Source: DASSLY01 sp035689185
GTDB taxonomy: Bacteria > Actinomycetota > Actinomycetes > Actinomycetales > Dermatophilaceae
Direction: 5' to 3'
Assembly (NCBI GenBank): GCA_035689185.1
Contig: DASSLY010000078.1
Span: 62,001 to 126,000 of the forward strand
Length of the DNA: 64,000 nt
In this document: in pieces, positions 9,205 through 17,034 of the stretch
How positions within the stretch are numbered: the stretch's first letter is position 1
Layout: the number at the start of each line of letters is the position of its first letter
Program-made: the position numbers and the translations under genes
The notes under the pieces: model-generated
Told to the model about the DNA's origin: nothing
Databases searched by the model: none
What the model saw: the letters and a program-made list of their open reading frames with translations, nothing else

Positions 9205-10760
9205 GTCGCCGCCTGCTCCGCCGCGGAGCCTCCCAGGTCCTCGGCATGGAGATCGCGCAACTGCGAGACGGTGGGCGCGGCGATGTCGCGGAGCCGCCAG
9301 GCGTGCCGGCCGATCGCTGCCTCGAGCTGGTTGCGTGCGAACCGCCCGTTGCCGAACGACGGGCCGCGCGGGGTGCTGGCCAGGATGGACCGGAACCGGG
9401 TCAGACAGTCGGGCGTGATGTCGTAGTCGGTGCGGGCCGCCAGCCCGGTGAAGATGTCGGCCAGCTCATCGTCGCTGTAGTCAGCGAACTCGATGGTGGT
9501 GCGGAAGCGACTGGCGAGGCCCGGGTTCTGCGCCACGAATTCGACCATCGGCGCCGGGTAGCCGGCCACGATCATCACGAGATCCTCTCGGCGGTCCTCC
9601 ATCTCCTTGACCAGCGTGTCCACTGACTCCTGACCGTACTGGTCGCCGGCCAGGCTGTAGGCCTCGTCGATGAACAGCACACCACCGACAGCGGAGGAGA
9701 CCACCTCCGCCGTCTTGATCGCCGTCTGTCCGAGATAGCCGGCGACCAGCTCGGACCTGTCAACCTCGACTAGCTGCCCCTTCGACAGCAGACCGAGGGC
9801 TCGGTAGATACCGCCGACGAGCCGGGCGACGGTGGTCTTGCCGGTGCCCGGGTTTCCGACGAACACCAGGTGTCGGGTGATGGTGGCCGACCGCAGCCCG
9901 GCCTGACTTCGCAGCGCCTCGACGCGAAGCACCGCAACCTGCCGGTGGATCTCCGCCTTGACCTCCGCAAGCCCGGTCAGGGCGTCCAGCTCGGCCAGCA
10001 GCTCGGTCAAGGTCGGGGGGGCTGCCTCTGCCGAGACCTCCGGCTCGGTCCGCCCATCGCCGGCCGGTTCCGTGCCCGCTGGCCCCATGCCTGTCGACGG
10101 GGCCTGCGGTTGGGAGGTCTGCGGCGCTGCTCCGGTCGGCCCGATGCCGGGAAATGCGCCGGGGAGGCCGAAGTCCGCGTCGCTCAGCTCGAGGTGGACG
10201 GCGGACTGCTGCGCTCGGGTACCGATGAGCTGCCGAGCAGGGGATCCGGCCAGCTGGTCCCGGATGAGCTCGAGAACACCGAGCATGGCAGAGGTACCGA
10301 AGTCGTCGGTGGCGCCGGGGCCGGCGGCGCTCTCCGATCCACTGCTGCGGACGGCGGCCAGCTGTGCGGACGCGGCCAGCGAAGCGTTGCCGACCACGCG
10401 GGCGCTGGACTCGCCCAGGCGGCAGGCGGCGGCGCTGACCGCTGCCAGTGCCTGGGCGTACGGGCCGGCATGCGGCGAGCCGGCAGCGGCGAGCTGGGCC
10501 AGCAGCGTGGTCGGCGAGGATCGCCACCGTCTCCCACGCGAGGCGGCATCGAAGAACGGCTCCATGCCACTGCGGCCGGTCTGCTTGGACCAGTCCGCTG
10601 GGGCGCCCTTCGCGGACTCCGCCAACGCGGCGGCCAGGGCCTCGCCCTCGGCTCGGACGGCAGCCGGATCGAGCCGCGCGGCCGAGCCGATCCGGTCAAG
10701 GTCCGACAGCGCCTGCGCCAGCGAGGGCACCGGCCCCACCGGCGGTACCACGGACGTCAT
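9201..10760 (-). CDS. AAA+ ATPase of the CbbX/SpoVK type
   Basis: A 519-residue protein. The first 200 residues are helical with no known domain, a Pro/Gly/Ala linker follows (200-250), and the C-terminal half is an AAA+ domain. Motifs seen: Walker A GNPGTGKT (302-309), a pore-loop-like GYLGQT (341-346), Walker B VLFIDEA (361-367), and a C-terminal lid with ASRFRTTIEF. The family includes the Rubisco activase CbbX, SpoVK and the ATPase domain of EccA of type VII secretion. Substrates are remodelled or unfolded by threading a tail through the pore. No protease or secretion gene is adjacent, so the client is probably within this operon, perhaps the TelA-like or VWA protein (inference). Confidence 0.9.
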   Translation of the reverse strand: MTSVVPPVGPVPSLAQALSDLDRIGSAARLDPAAVRAEGEALAAALAESAKGAPADWSKQTGRSGMEPFFDAASRGRRWRSSPTTLLAQLAAAGSPHAGPYAQALAAVSAAACRLGESSARVVGNASLAASAQLAAVRSSGSESAAGPGATDDFGTSAMLGVLELIRDQLAGSPARQLIGTRAQQSAVHLELSDADFGLPGAFPGIGPTGAAPQTSQPQAPSTGMGPAGTEPAGDGRTEPEVSAEAAPPTLTELLAELDALTGLAEVKAEIHRQVAVLRVEALRSQAGLRSATITRHLVFVGNPGTGKTTVARLVGGIYRALGLLSKGQLVEVDRSELVAGYLGQTAIKTAEVVSSAVGGVLFIDEAYSLAGDQYGQESVDTLVKEMEDRREDLVMIVAGYPAPMVEFVAQNPGLASRFRTTIEFADYSDDELADIFTGLAARTDYDITPDCLTRFRSILASTPRGPSFGNGRFARNQLEAAIGRHAWRLRDIAAPTVSQLRDLHAEDLGGSAAEQAAT

Positions 10761-11311
10761 GGCAGGTCCAACGTCGAGCCTGGTGCCGGTCCGGAGCTGT
10801 CAGACGGAGCCCGCAGGCTCGCTCCGCTGGAGGCAGTGCCGAACTTCTCCTGCAGGAACCGGCCGTGCGCGACCAAGGCGTCGGCGTCCACCCGGACCAC
10901 CGCGTCGAAGATCTTGTCCATGGTGGAGCTCAGCAGGTCGAGCTGGTCGACCAGCAGCAGCAGGGACGTCTTGCCGTTCTCCACCGGCCGGGAGTCGGCC
11001 CACTGTCGGGGCAGTCGCAGGTACCCACCGAGCGCCTCGGGCAGGTAGTCAGTTGCCGTCGCCATCACCGAGTATGCCTGCGGACTGCCTGCGCCGAGGT
11101 TCTGCAGGCGTGGCAATGTCTGCCGAACGATGTTCGTCACGCGTTTGACGCGGGAGGTCACCGGCTGTGGAACCACCCCGCCGGACACCATCGCCTCGGC
11201 TCGGTCCAACGCGCCGAGGATGTCAGCCTCGGTCGGCGCGGCGGGAACACTCGACACCGGCTCCGGCTCCGGTCGGCTGCCCAGCTTGGCGACCCAGTCC
11301 AGGAAGCCCAT
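10757..11311 (-). CDS. Small helical protein, TelA partner candidate
   Basis: A 184-residue predicted cytoplasmic protein. The N-terminal 30 residues (MGFLDWVAKLG and a Pro/Glu linker) could form an amphipathic anchor; residues 30-160 are helical, and the tail is Ser/Pro-rich. I recognise no catalytic motif. The ATG at 11311 is 41 bases after the TelA stop, with only a weak AGGA upstream; translation from further upstream would read through the TelA gene in another frame. It overlaps the AAA+ gene by ATGA. Genes next to telA often encode XpaC-like helical proteins; similarity to XpaC cannot be judged by eye. Confidence 0.75.
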   Translation of the reverse strand: MGFLDWVAKLGSRPEPEPVSSVPAAPTEADILGALDRAEAMVSGGVVPQPVTSRVKRVTNIVRQTLPRLQNLGAGSPQAYSVMATATDYLPEALGGYLRLPRQWADSRPVENGKTSLLLLVDQLDLLSSTMDKIFDAVVRVDADALVAHGRFLQEKFGTASSGASLRAPSDSSGPAPGSTLDLP

Positions 11312-11352
11312 CGGTCCTACCCTCGCCGTCTGCGTCGTCCGAACGCCTGTAC

Positions 11353-12618
11353 TCAGCGTAGGGTGCCCGCAGCGGGGCCCTCGAGGTCGAGACTGCCGGC
11401 CGCGACTCGCTGGTCCTGGTTCGCGACCCGGTCCAGGTACTCGCGGGACTTCACGACCTCGCTCTCCAGCGTGCCGATGGTGGCCGACATGGTGTCCAGC
11501 GCTTGCGCCTTGAAGGAGTCGATCGAGTCCATCGTGGCGTAGATGTTCGCGAAGGCTGCCTGCAGTTGCGGCAGACCGATGGTGGCGGACGCCGCCTGCT
11601 GCTGAATCTGCGCTGAGTTGTCCCGCATCATCTCCGAAGTGCGCTGGATCAGATCGGAGGTGGTCGTGTTCAGCGCAGTGATCTGATCCAGGACCAGCTT
11701 CTGGTTGCCCAGCGCCTGGGCAACGATGACCGCCGTGCGCAGTGCCCCGACGGTGGTCGTGGATGCCCGGTCGACACCCTTGATCAGCTCGATGTTGTTC
11801 TTGATGATGATGTCGATCGCCAGGTAGCTCTGGATCGAGACGGCGAGCTGCGTCAACAAATCCTGGTGCTTTTGCCGCACGTAGAACAACACGTCCTGGC
11901 TGAGCGCCTTCGCCCTCTCGGGGTCGGTGATCTCCAGCCCGGCGATCATCGCCGACAACCGGGCATCGAGCCGTTCGGCCACGTAGACGTACTGGTTCAG
12001 TCGTCCCATCGCCGCCCACAGGTGCTGCTTCTCCATGTTGAGGGCGACGTTGTCCTTGGTGAGCTCGTCTTGACCGTTGCGGAGGCTGTGCAGGATGCCG
12101 TTGAGGTGGCTCTGCGCCGCCTGGTACTTGCGGAAGTAGTCCACGACCTTGTCACCGAAGGGAATGATGCCGAGGAACCGGCGGGTGCCGGTGGCCTGGC
12201 TGGGGTCGAGGGCCTCGACGGTCCGTCGGAGCTCCAGCAGCGTGTTGCCCACCTTGGAGCCCTCCGCGATGCCGCCCTCCTGGAGTGCCTTGACCGGCGT
12301 CTGCAGCAGTCGGTTCGAGGACTCCGCGGCCTTGCGGATGTCCGCGTCGCCCATACTGCGTACGTTCGCTGCCTGCGACGCGAACTCGGGCGAGCGGGGC
12401 TGCGCGGCGGTCAACGCAGCCAAGAAGCCGTCCACCTTCTGGTCGAGCCCCGGGATGGCCGACGGCGCCACCTGGGGCGCCATCGCTGGTGCTGCGGTCG
12501 CGGCCACGGGCTGTGGTGGCGGCGGCGCGGTCAGCGTCAGAGTGCCGTCCGGCGGGGCCAAGGGCGCCGGTGCCGCGGCCGCTCCCGACGTCGCAGTGTG
12601 GGCGGAGGGCTCGGTCAT
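11353..12618 (-). CDS. telA: TelA/KlaA family toxic-anion resistance protein
   Basis: A 421-residue protein. A disordered Ala/Pro N-terminus (1-70) is followed by the long helical TelA domain, with family-typical segments such as LGIIPFGDKVVDYFRKY and DIIIKNNIELIKG. TelA proteins are linked to tellurite and other toxic-anion or membrane stress and occur with TerD, VWA and XpaC-like genes; the molecular activity is unknown. The start at 12618 is preferred over one ten codons upstream because AGGAAGGA lies ten bases before it. It is the first gene of the operon, 72 bases after the TetR stop codon on the same strand. A possible -10 box TAGATT (12688-12693, minus strand) overlaps the tetR stop. 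Confidence 0.9.
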   Translation of the reverse strand: MTEPSAHTATSGAAAAPAPLAPPDGTLTLTAPPPPQPVAATAAPAMAPQVAPSAIPGLDQKVDGFLAALTAAQPRSPEFASQAANVRSMGDADIRKAAESSNRLLQTPVKALQEGGIAEGSKVGNTLLELRRTVEALDPSQATGTRRFLGIIPFGDKVVDYFRKYQAAQSHLNGILHSLRNGQDELTKDNVALNMEKQHLWAAMGRLNQYVYVAERLDARLSAMIAGLEITDPERAKALSQDVLFYVRQKHQDLLTQLAVSIQSYLAIDIIIKNNIELIKGVDRASTTTVGALRTAVIVAQALGNQKLVLDQITALNTTTSDLIQRTSEMMRDNSAQIQQQAASATIGLPQLQAAFANIYATMDSIDSFKAQALDTMSATIGTLESEVVKSREYLDRVANQDQRVAAGSLDLEGPAAGTLR

Positions 12619-12690
12619 GGGCGGCGTTCCTTCCTGGCCGTGCGCCAAGCGTGGCTTGTGGGAACTCGGGCGGACCCGGTTCCGGCCAAT

Positions 12691-13359
12691 CTACTCGGTA
12701 GCAGAAGGCTCGGCTGGAGAACCGGTCGCGGCAGAGGGTGCTGGGCGCTCGTGTTCGGTTCGGGGAAATCCTCGGATTCCGCGCCAAGCCAGGCTGCTGA
12801 CCAGCTGGGTAGCCTCCTCCACCTCGAGTCGTCGGCTGCCGCTGGACACCCAGTAGCGGGCACTGACCTGCGCGATGCCGACCAGGGAGATGGCCAGCAG
12901 CTTGGACTGCTGCGGCGGCAGTGCGGTGTCCTCGGCGATCACGTCGGCGATGGCATCCGCGATCTCGTCGTTGACCCGCCACAGCCGCGACTGCACCTGG
13001 CCGTCGCCAGTCAGGTCGGATTCGAAGACGAACCGGAACTGGCCGCTGGGGGAGGACACGAACTCGTAGAAAGCGCTCATGGTGGCGACCACTCGGTCGG
13101 CGTTGTCCTCGGTGGAGCACAAGGCCTGCTCGACCACGTCGACCAGCCGGTCGCAGCTGATGTCCAGCAGGGCCAGGTAGAGATCCAGCTTGGAAGGAAA
13201 GTGCTGGTAGAGCACCGGCTTGGACACGCCAGCGGCATCGGCGATGTCATCCATTGCGGCTGCGTGGTAGCCCTTCGTGGTGAAGACGTCACCGGCTGCG
13301 TCCAGCAGCTGCGCCCGTCGCTGGTCGCGAGGCATCCGGGAGACTCGGGTGTTGGCCAC
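12691..13359 (-). CDS. TetR family transcriptional regulator
   Basis: A 222-residue regulator. The N-terminal helix-turn-helix lies at about 15-60 (DDIADAAGVSKPVLYQHFPSK), followed by an all-helical ligand-binding half and a Ser/Pro-rich tail. By position it matches M. tuberculosis Rv3208. The GTG start lies exactly six bases after a TAGCAT -10 box, so the mRNA should be leaderless. It is divergent from the kinase-like gene at 13392 with 32 bases between the two starts, and it reads toward the TelA-PknG operon. It may repress itself, the divergent gene, or that operon; no clear palindrome is visible in the 32-base gap. Confidence 0.92.
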   Translation of the reverse strand: MANTRVSRMPRDQRRAQLLDAAGDVFTTKGYHAAAMDDIADAAGVSKPVLYQHFPSKLDLYLALLDISCDRLVDVVEQALCSTEDNADRVVATMSAFYEFVSSPSGQFRFVFESDLTGDGQVQSRLWRVNDEIADAIADVIAEDTALPPQQSKLLAISLVGIAQVSARYWVSSGSRRLEVEEATQLVSSLAWRGIRGFPRTEHERPAPSAATGSPAEPSATE

Positions 13360-13371
13360 CAGGGCATGCTA
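13357..13371 (-). promoter_or_regulatory. Leaderless promoter of the TetR gene
   Basis: On the minus strand, TAGCAT is followed by six bases (GCCCTG) and the GTG start. The spacing places the transcription start on or next to the first base of the start codon. No ribosome-binding site is present. Confidence 0.55.
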
Positions 13372-13379
13372 CGGCTTAC

Positions 13380-13394
13380 TAGGGTGGCTCGGTG
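13380..13394 (+). promoter_or_regulatory. Leaderless promoter of the kinase-like gene
   Basis: TAGGGT, then six bases (GGCTCG), then the GTG start. Its -10 box lies eight bases from the -10 box of the opposing TetR promoter, so the two RNA polymerase footprints overlap fully. Confidence 0.55.
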
Positions 13395-14306
13395 GCCGTC
13401 GTGATCCCGCAGCGATTCCTTCAGTTCGCCGCGATCAGCGAGTCGTGGGCGCGATACCTCGACCGCCTCCCTGGGCTGATCGCAGATGTCATGCAGGAGT
13501 GGCAGCTGCGTCTTGACGGTCCCGTTGCCAGCGGGCAGGCGGCGCTGGTGGTGCCGGTGCTGACCACGCAGGGACGGGCGGCGGTGGTCAAGTTCGGGTG
13601 GCCGCACCCGGAGGCGCAGCATGAGCATCTGGCGCTGCGGGCCTGGGCGGGCCACGGGGCGGTGCAGTTGCTGCGGGCCGACCCACGCCGTTGCGTGCTG
13701 CTGCTCGAACGGGCGCTCGCGAACAAGGACCTCACCACGATCGACGTGCGAGACGCGTGCGAGGTCGTCGGCGGGCTCTATGCAGCCCTGCACCGGCCGT
13801 CGATCCCGCAGCTTGATCGGCTCTCAGAGCACGCGGCCCGTTGGGCCGATGAGCTGACCGCCCTGCGGGCGGACAACCTCGTCCCGCGCCGCTATCTGGA
13901 TCAGGCAGCCGCGCTGGCTCGAGGCTTCGCGACCGACCCGGACACTGACGGCCGCCTGCTGCACACCGACCTGCACTACTTCAACGTGCTGGCGTCGCAG
14001 CGTGCGCCTTGGTTGGCGATCGACCCGAAGCCGCTGTCGGGCGATCCGGCGTACGAGGTGGCGCCGCTGCTGTGGAACCGGTGGGACGAGGCGGCAGCCA
14101 GCGGCAACCTGCGCGCGGCAGTGCTGGATCGGCTGTACGCGGTGGTGGACGCGGCGGGACTGGACGAGGACCGGGTGCGCGACTGGGTCGTCGTACGAGA
14201 GATGGTGAACGTGAAGTGGGAGCTGGAGTCGGTGGGACCCGGTCGACCGCTGAACCGTGACTGGGTGACGATCGCCACCACCATCACCAAGGCGGTGCAG
14301 CGGTGA
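13392..14306 (+). CDS. Aminoglycoside/hydroxyurea-type phosphotransferase
   Basis: A 304-residue soluble protein with the fold of small-molecule kinases such as streptomycin 6-kinase (APH(6)/hydroxyurea kinase family). Seen: a probable ATP lysine in AAVVKFGW (K67), the Brenner motif HTDLHYFN (191-198; catalytic D193, N198) and the metal motif IDPKP (D211). Family members phosphorylate streptomycin, hydroxyurea or unknown alcohols with ATP. Conserved location beside TetR/MoeZ in actinobacteria suggests a housekeeping substrate rather than acquired resistance (inference). The gene is leaderless and starts at GTG. Confidence 0.85.
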   Translation: MAVVIPQRFLQFAAISESWARYLDRLPGLIADVMQEWQLRLDGPVASGQAALVVPVLTTQGRAAVVKFGWPHPEAQHEHLALRAWAGHGAVQLLRADPRRCVLLLERALANKDLTTIDVRDACEVVGGLYAALHRPSIPQLDRLSEHAARWADELTALRADNLVPRRYLDQAAALARGFATDPDTDGRLLHTDLHYFNVLASQRAPWLAIDPKPLSGDPAYEVAPLLWNRWDEAAASGNLRAAVLDRLYAVVDAAGLDEDRVRDWVVVREMVNVKWELESVGPGRPLNRDWVTIATTITKAVQR

Positions 14307-14329
14307 CCGCTTGCTCCCGGAGTCCAGGT

Positions 14330-14366
14330 GCGTCTTGGATGCCGGATACGCGTCTTGGATCCCGGA
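14330..14366. repeat. Two 17-base direct repeats upstream of moeZ
   Basis: gcgtcttggatgccgga at 14330-14346 and gcgtcttggatcccgga at 14350-14366 differ at one base. The 20-base period equals about two helical turns, so both copies face the same side of the DNA. The repeat lies in the 169-base gap between the kinase-like gene and moeZ and could be an activator or repressor site. The rest of the gap shows no gene. Confidence 0.7.
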
Positions 14367-14475
14367 ATAGCCGTCACGGCGGAGGCGTTGCACGACAAGA
14401 TCGAGAATCGTGCCGGGTGAACCCGGTGCGGCGTGCATGCCCGAGGAGCGCACGTCACCACGAGCAGGAGGAATT

Positions 14476-15648
14476 GTGGCTTTACCGCCGCTTGTTGAGC
14501 CGGCCGCTGAGCTGACACCCGAGGAGGTACGGCGTTACAGCCGTCACCTGATCATCCCCGATGTCGGCATGGACGGTCAGAAACGACTGAAGAACGCCCG
14601 CGTGCTGGTGATCGGTGCCGGTGGGCTCGGTAGCCCGGCGCTGCTCTACCTCGCTGCCGCCGGCGTCGGCACCCTGGGCATCGTCGAGTTCGACACCGTC
14701 GACGAGTCCAACCTGCAGCGACAGGTCATCCATGGCCAGTCCGACATCGGCAAGTCCAAGGCAGTGTCGGCGAAGGAAAGCATCGCCGAGGTCAACCCGC
14801 TGGTGAACGTGGTCCTGCACGACACGCGGCTGGACAACGACAACGTGATGGAGATCTTCGCACAGTACGACCTCATCCTCGACGGCACCGACAACTTCGC
14901 CACCCGGTATCTGGTCAACGACGCGGCGGTGCTCGCGCACAAGCCGTACGTCTGGGGCTCGATCTTCCGGTTCGAGGGTCAGGTCAGCGTCTTCTGGGCC
15001 GACCACGGACCGCAGTACCGCGACCTCTACCCGGTCCCGCCGCCACCGGGGATGGTGCCGTCGTGCGCCGAGGGCGGCGTGCTCGGTGTGCTGTGCGCCT
15101 CGATCGGCTCGATCATGGTGACTGAGGCGATCAAGCTGCTCACTGGCATCGGTGAGCCGCTGATCGGCCGGCTGATGGTCTACGACGCACTCGAGATGAG
15201 CTACAAGACGCTCAAGTTGCGCAAGGACCCCGAGGGCGAGCCGATCACCCAGCTGATCGACTACGACTCCTTCTGCGGCGAGATCACCGACGAGGCCGCG
15301 CACGCCGTCGCCGGCCACACCATCTCGGTGCAGCAGCTGGAGGAATGGCTGGCTGCGCGTGAGAGCGGCAAGAAGGACTTCGTGCTGATCGACGTCCGGG
15401 AGAAGGTCGAGCGCGACATCAACGAGATCCCGGGCTCGGTGCTCATTCCCAAGGGTGACTTCCAGACCGGCGAGGCGCTGGCCAAGCTGCCGCACGACAA
15501 GCAGGTGGTGCTCTACTGCAAGGCGGGAACCAGGTCAGCCGAGTGCCTGGCACTGGTCCACGGTGCCGGACTGGCCGACGCCGTTCACGTTGGTGGTGGC
15601 GTCAGCTCCTGGGTCAACCAGATCGACCCCAGCCAGCCAGCCTACTGA
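14476..15648 (+). CDS. moeZ: MoeZ: adenylyltransferase-sulfurtransferase
   Basis: A 390-residue E1-like enzyme. The N-terminal ThiF/MoeB domain carries the nucleotide loop GAGGLGSP (47-54) and the SNLQRQ segment; the C-terminal rhodanese domain carries the active-site loop YCKAGTRS (C348). Such proteins adenylate the C-terminus of small sulfur carriers (MoaD, ThiS, CysO) and then thiolate it, feeding molybdopterin, thiamine or cysteine synthesis. M. tuberculosis MoeZ (Rv3206c) has almost the same length. The GTG at 14476 is preferred because AGGAGG lies four bases upstream; upstream in-frame starts lack this. MoaE at 49292 uses the product of the same pathway. Confidence 0.95.
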   Translation: MALPPLVEPAAELTPEEVRRYSRHLIIPDVGMDGQKRLKNARVLVIGAGGLGSPALLYLAAAGVGTLGIVEFDTVDESNLQRQVIHGQSDIGKSKAVSAKESIAEVNPLVNVVLHDTRLDNDNVMEIFAQYDLILDGTDNFATRYLVNDAAVLAHKPYVWGSIFRFEGQVSVFWADHGPQYRDLYPVPPPPGMVPSCAEGGVLGVLCASIGSIMVTEAIKLLTGIGEPLIGRLMVYDALEMSYKTLKLRKDPEGEPITQLIDYDSFCGEITDEAAHAVAGHTISVQQLEEWLAARESGKKDFVLIDVREKVERDINEIPGSVLIPKGDFQTGEALAKLPHDKQVVLYCKAGTRSAECLALVHGAGLADAVHVGGGVSSWVNQIDPSQPAY

Positions 15649-15718
15649 CCGGGCGAGCCTTGCCCGCCTGGAAGTTGAACCGGGCGGGCCACCGTTTCCC
15701 GTGGGCCGGATGCACGAC

Positions 15719-15753
15719 AAAGACCCCCGGGGCGTTTGCACCCGGGGGTCTTT
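15719..15753. terminator. Bidirectional terminator between moeZ and the cold-shock gene
   Basis: A perfect 13-bp stem aaagacccccggg / cccgggggtcttt with a nine-base loop. Each strand ends in TTT. The genes converge here, so it can stop both transcripts. Confidence 0.85.
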
Positions 15754-15769
15754 CGCGTCGTTGCAAAAC

Positions 15770-15973
15770 TCAGATCGCGTGGACCTGGTCGGCCTGCGGA
15801 CCCTTCGGGCCCTGCGTGGTTTCGAACTCGACACGCTGGCCCTCGTCGAGGGTACGGAAACCCTGCGACTCAATCGCGCTGTAGTGGACGAATACGTCCG
15901 GACCGCCGCCGTCCACGGCAATGAAGCCGTAGCCCTTTTCGGCATTGAACCACTTAACGGTTCCCTGCGCCAT
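15770..15973 (-). CDS. Cold-shock protein (CspA family)
   Basis: A 67-residue single cold-shock domain. RNP1 KGYGFI and RNP2 VFVHYSAI are intact, and the protein begins MAQGTVKWFNAEKGYGFI. It binds single-stranded RNA or DNA and acts as an RNA chaperone. AGGAG lies six bases before the ATG. A leader of roughly 100 bases separates it from the likely promoter, as is usual for csp genes, where leader folding can tune translation. Confidence 0.97.
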   Translation of the reverse strand: MAQGTVKWFNAEKGYGFIAVDGGGPDVFVHYSAIESQGFRTLDEGQRVEFETTQGPKGPQADQVHAI

Positions 15974-16077
15974 GAAGATCTCCTAGCATCTGGCATTCGA
16001 AACCGCACCTCACGGCTCCGAAAGCTGTTGGACGCCAGATGAAGTACCGACGCCCACGCAAAGTTCTGGGGGCGTAG

Positions 16078-16105
16078 CACTTACCACGACACAGATCACT
16101 TGCAA
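16078..16105 (-). promoter_or_regulatory. Possible promoter of the cold-shock gene
   Basis: Minus strand: TTGCAA (-35), 16 bases, then TAAGTG (-10). This would give a leader of about 97 bases. Both boxes are imperfect. Confidence 0.35.
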
Positions 16106-16129
16106 CAGCGCGCTAAGCCTTGCACACAT

Positions 16130-16513
16130 TCACCGCAGTTGTGAACCCTGACTCGCTTTCGACCGAAGATCGGCGACGCCGAAGGCGTACCTGGCGTGCC
16201 GCAGGTCTACCCGGTCGTTGCGGATCGGTGCCGACTCCGCTAGCAACCTGGTCAAAGCCTCGTTCTCCAGACCCCGCGCGGGCCGGCCATCACTGCGCAC
16301 CACCCGCCACCAGGGGACGGGTGCCCCATGACGGGCCATCACCTGCCCGACCTGCCGCGGCCCGCCACGGCCGACGACTTCGGCTATGTCGCCGTAGGTG
16401 GCAACCTGTCCCGGCGGGATCTGCTCCACGGCGTCCAGCACGGCCTCGACGTACTCCTCGCGGCTGCCTGCCGGCTCGCGGCTGCTGCCGGCAACCGGGC
16501 CCTCACCAGCCAT
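16130..16513 (-). CDS. Alkyltransferase-like protein (ATL)
   Basis: A 127-residue MGMT-type DNA-binding domain. The active-site PCHR of O6-alkylguanine transferases is replaced by PWWR (in VPWWRVV), so it cannot accept an alkyl group and is an ATL. ATLs bind and flip O6-alkylguanine and hand the lesion to nucleotide excision repair. Helix-turn-helix features (GQVATYGDIAEVVGRG) are intact. It corresponds to Rv3204 in position. Its start lies 11 bases inside the end of the DUF427 gene, so the two are probably co-transcribed. Confidence 0.92.
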   Translation of the reverse strand: MAGEGPVAGSSREPAGSREEYVEAVLDAVEQIPPGQVATYGDIAEVVGRGGPRQVGQVMARHGAPVPWWRVVRSDGRPARGLENEALTRLLAESAPIRNDRVDLRHARYAFGVADLRSKASQGSQLR

Positions 16514-17003
16514 TGCTTCCCGGAATGCCCTTGAACGGGCCGCTCACCGTGGCGGTGATCCAGCCCCCGTAGAAGCCGCCCGGCTGCGCCCGTACCCGCT
16601 CGCCATCGACCCGACACTCGTCCATGGCCTCCGGATACACCGCGACATGGTCGGCCAGCGCGGCAAACGCCGCTGTCGGCGTCGGATAGAACCAGGCCGC
16701 ACGAGGTGCGACGCGGTCGCCGCCACGCACGTCCAGGTAGCGTGCCGAGCCCTTCCATTCGCACACCGACGCCCCGTCGCCAGGTGCCAGGGCACCGTCG
16801 AGAAACGCCTGCCGGGGCAGGTAGTAGCTCGGCGGGTGAGAGGTCTCCAGCACCTGCCAGCTGTGAGAGGTCTCACAGATCACCACACCACCCAGGATGA
16901 TCCAGATGCGCGCGGCCGACTCCCGTAGGACCGGCGGACGCGGGTAGTCCCACACCGACTCCTGGCCGGGGCCGGGGAAATCCGGACGTGGACGTCTCGC
17001 CAT
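16503..17003 (-). CDS. DUF427 domain protein
   Basis: A 166-residue soluble protein starting MARRPRPDFPGPGQESVWDY. It carries the DUF427 beta-rich fold with the family segments WDYPRPP and ETSHSWQVLETSHPPSYYLP. No catalytic role is established. The ATG at 17003 is chosen because family members start at this motif and upstream codons overlap the promoter of the divergent pirin gene. The distance to pirin is 31 bases. Confidence 0.88.
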   Translation of the reverse strand: MARRPRPDFPGPGQESVWDYPRPPVLRESAARIWIILGGVVICETSHSWQVLETSHPPSYYLPRQAFLDGALAPGDGASVCEWKGSARYLDVRGGDRVAPRAAWFYPTPTAAFAALADHVAVYPEAMDECRVDGERVRAQPGGFYGGWITATVSGPFKGIPGSNGW

Positions 17004-17034
17004 GGCGCCAGAGTAGACGGACATACTGACCAAT

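Noticed and set aside
9201..10760. A type VII (ESX) secretion locus, suggested by the EccA-like AAA+ ATPase
   Set aside because: No EccC, EccD, WXG100 or mycosin gene is nearby, and the N-terminal half lacks EccA TPR repeats.
11312..12019. A long N-terminal extension for the small helical protein before AAA+
   Set aside because: This part lies entirely within the TelA gene in another frame and has the Arg/Gly/His-rich composition of a shadow; the ATG at 11311 fits the gene edge.
13392..14306. An acquired antibiotic-resistance gene
   Set aside because: No mobile element, composition shift or resistance neighbours are visible, and its position beside TetR and moeZ looks like conserved backbone.
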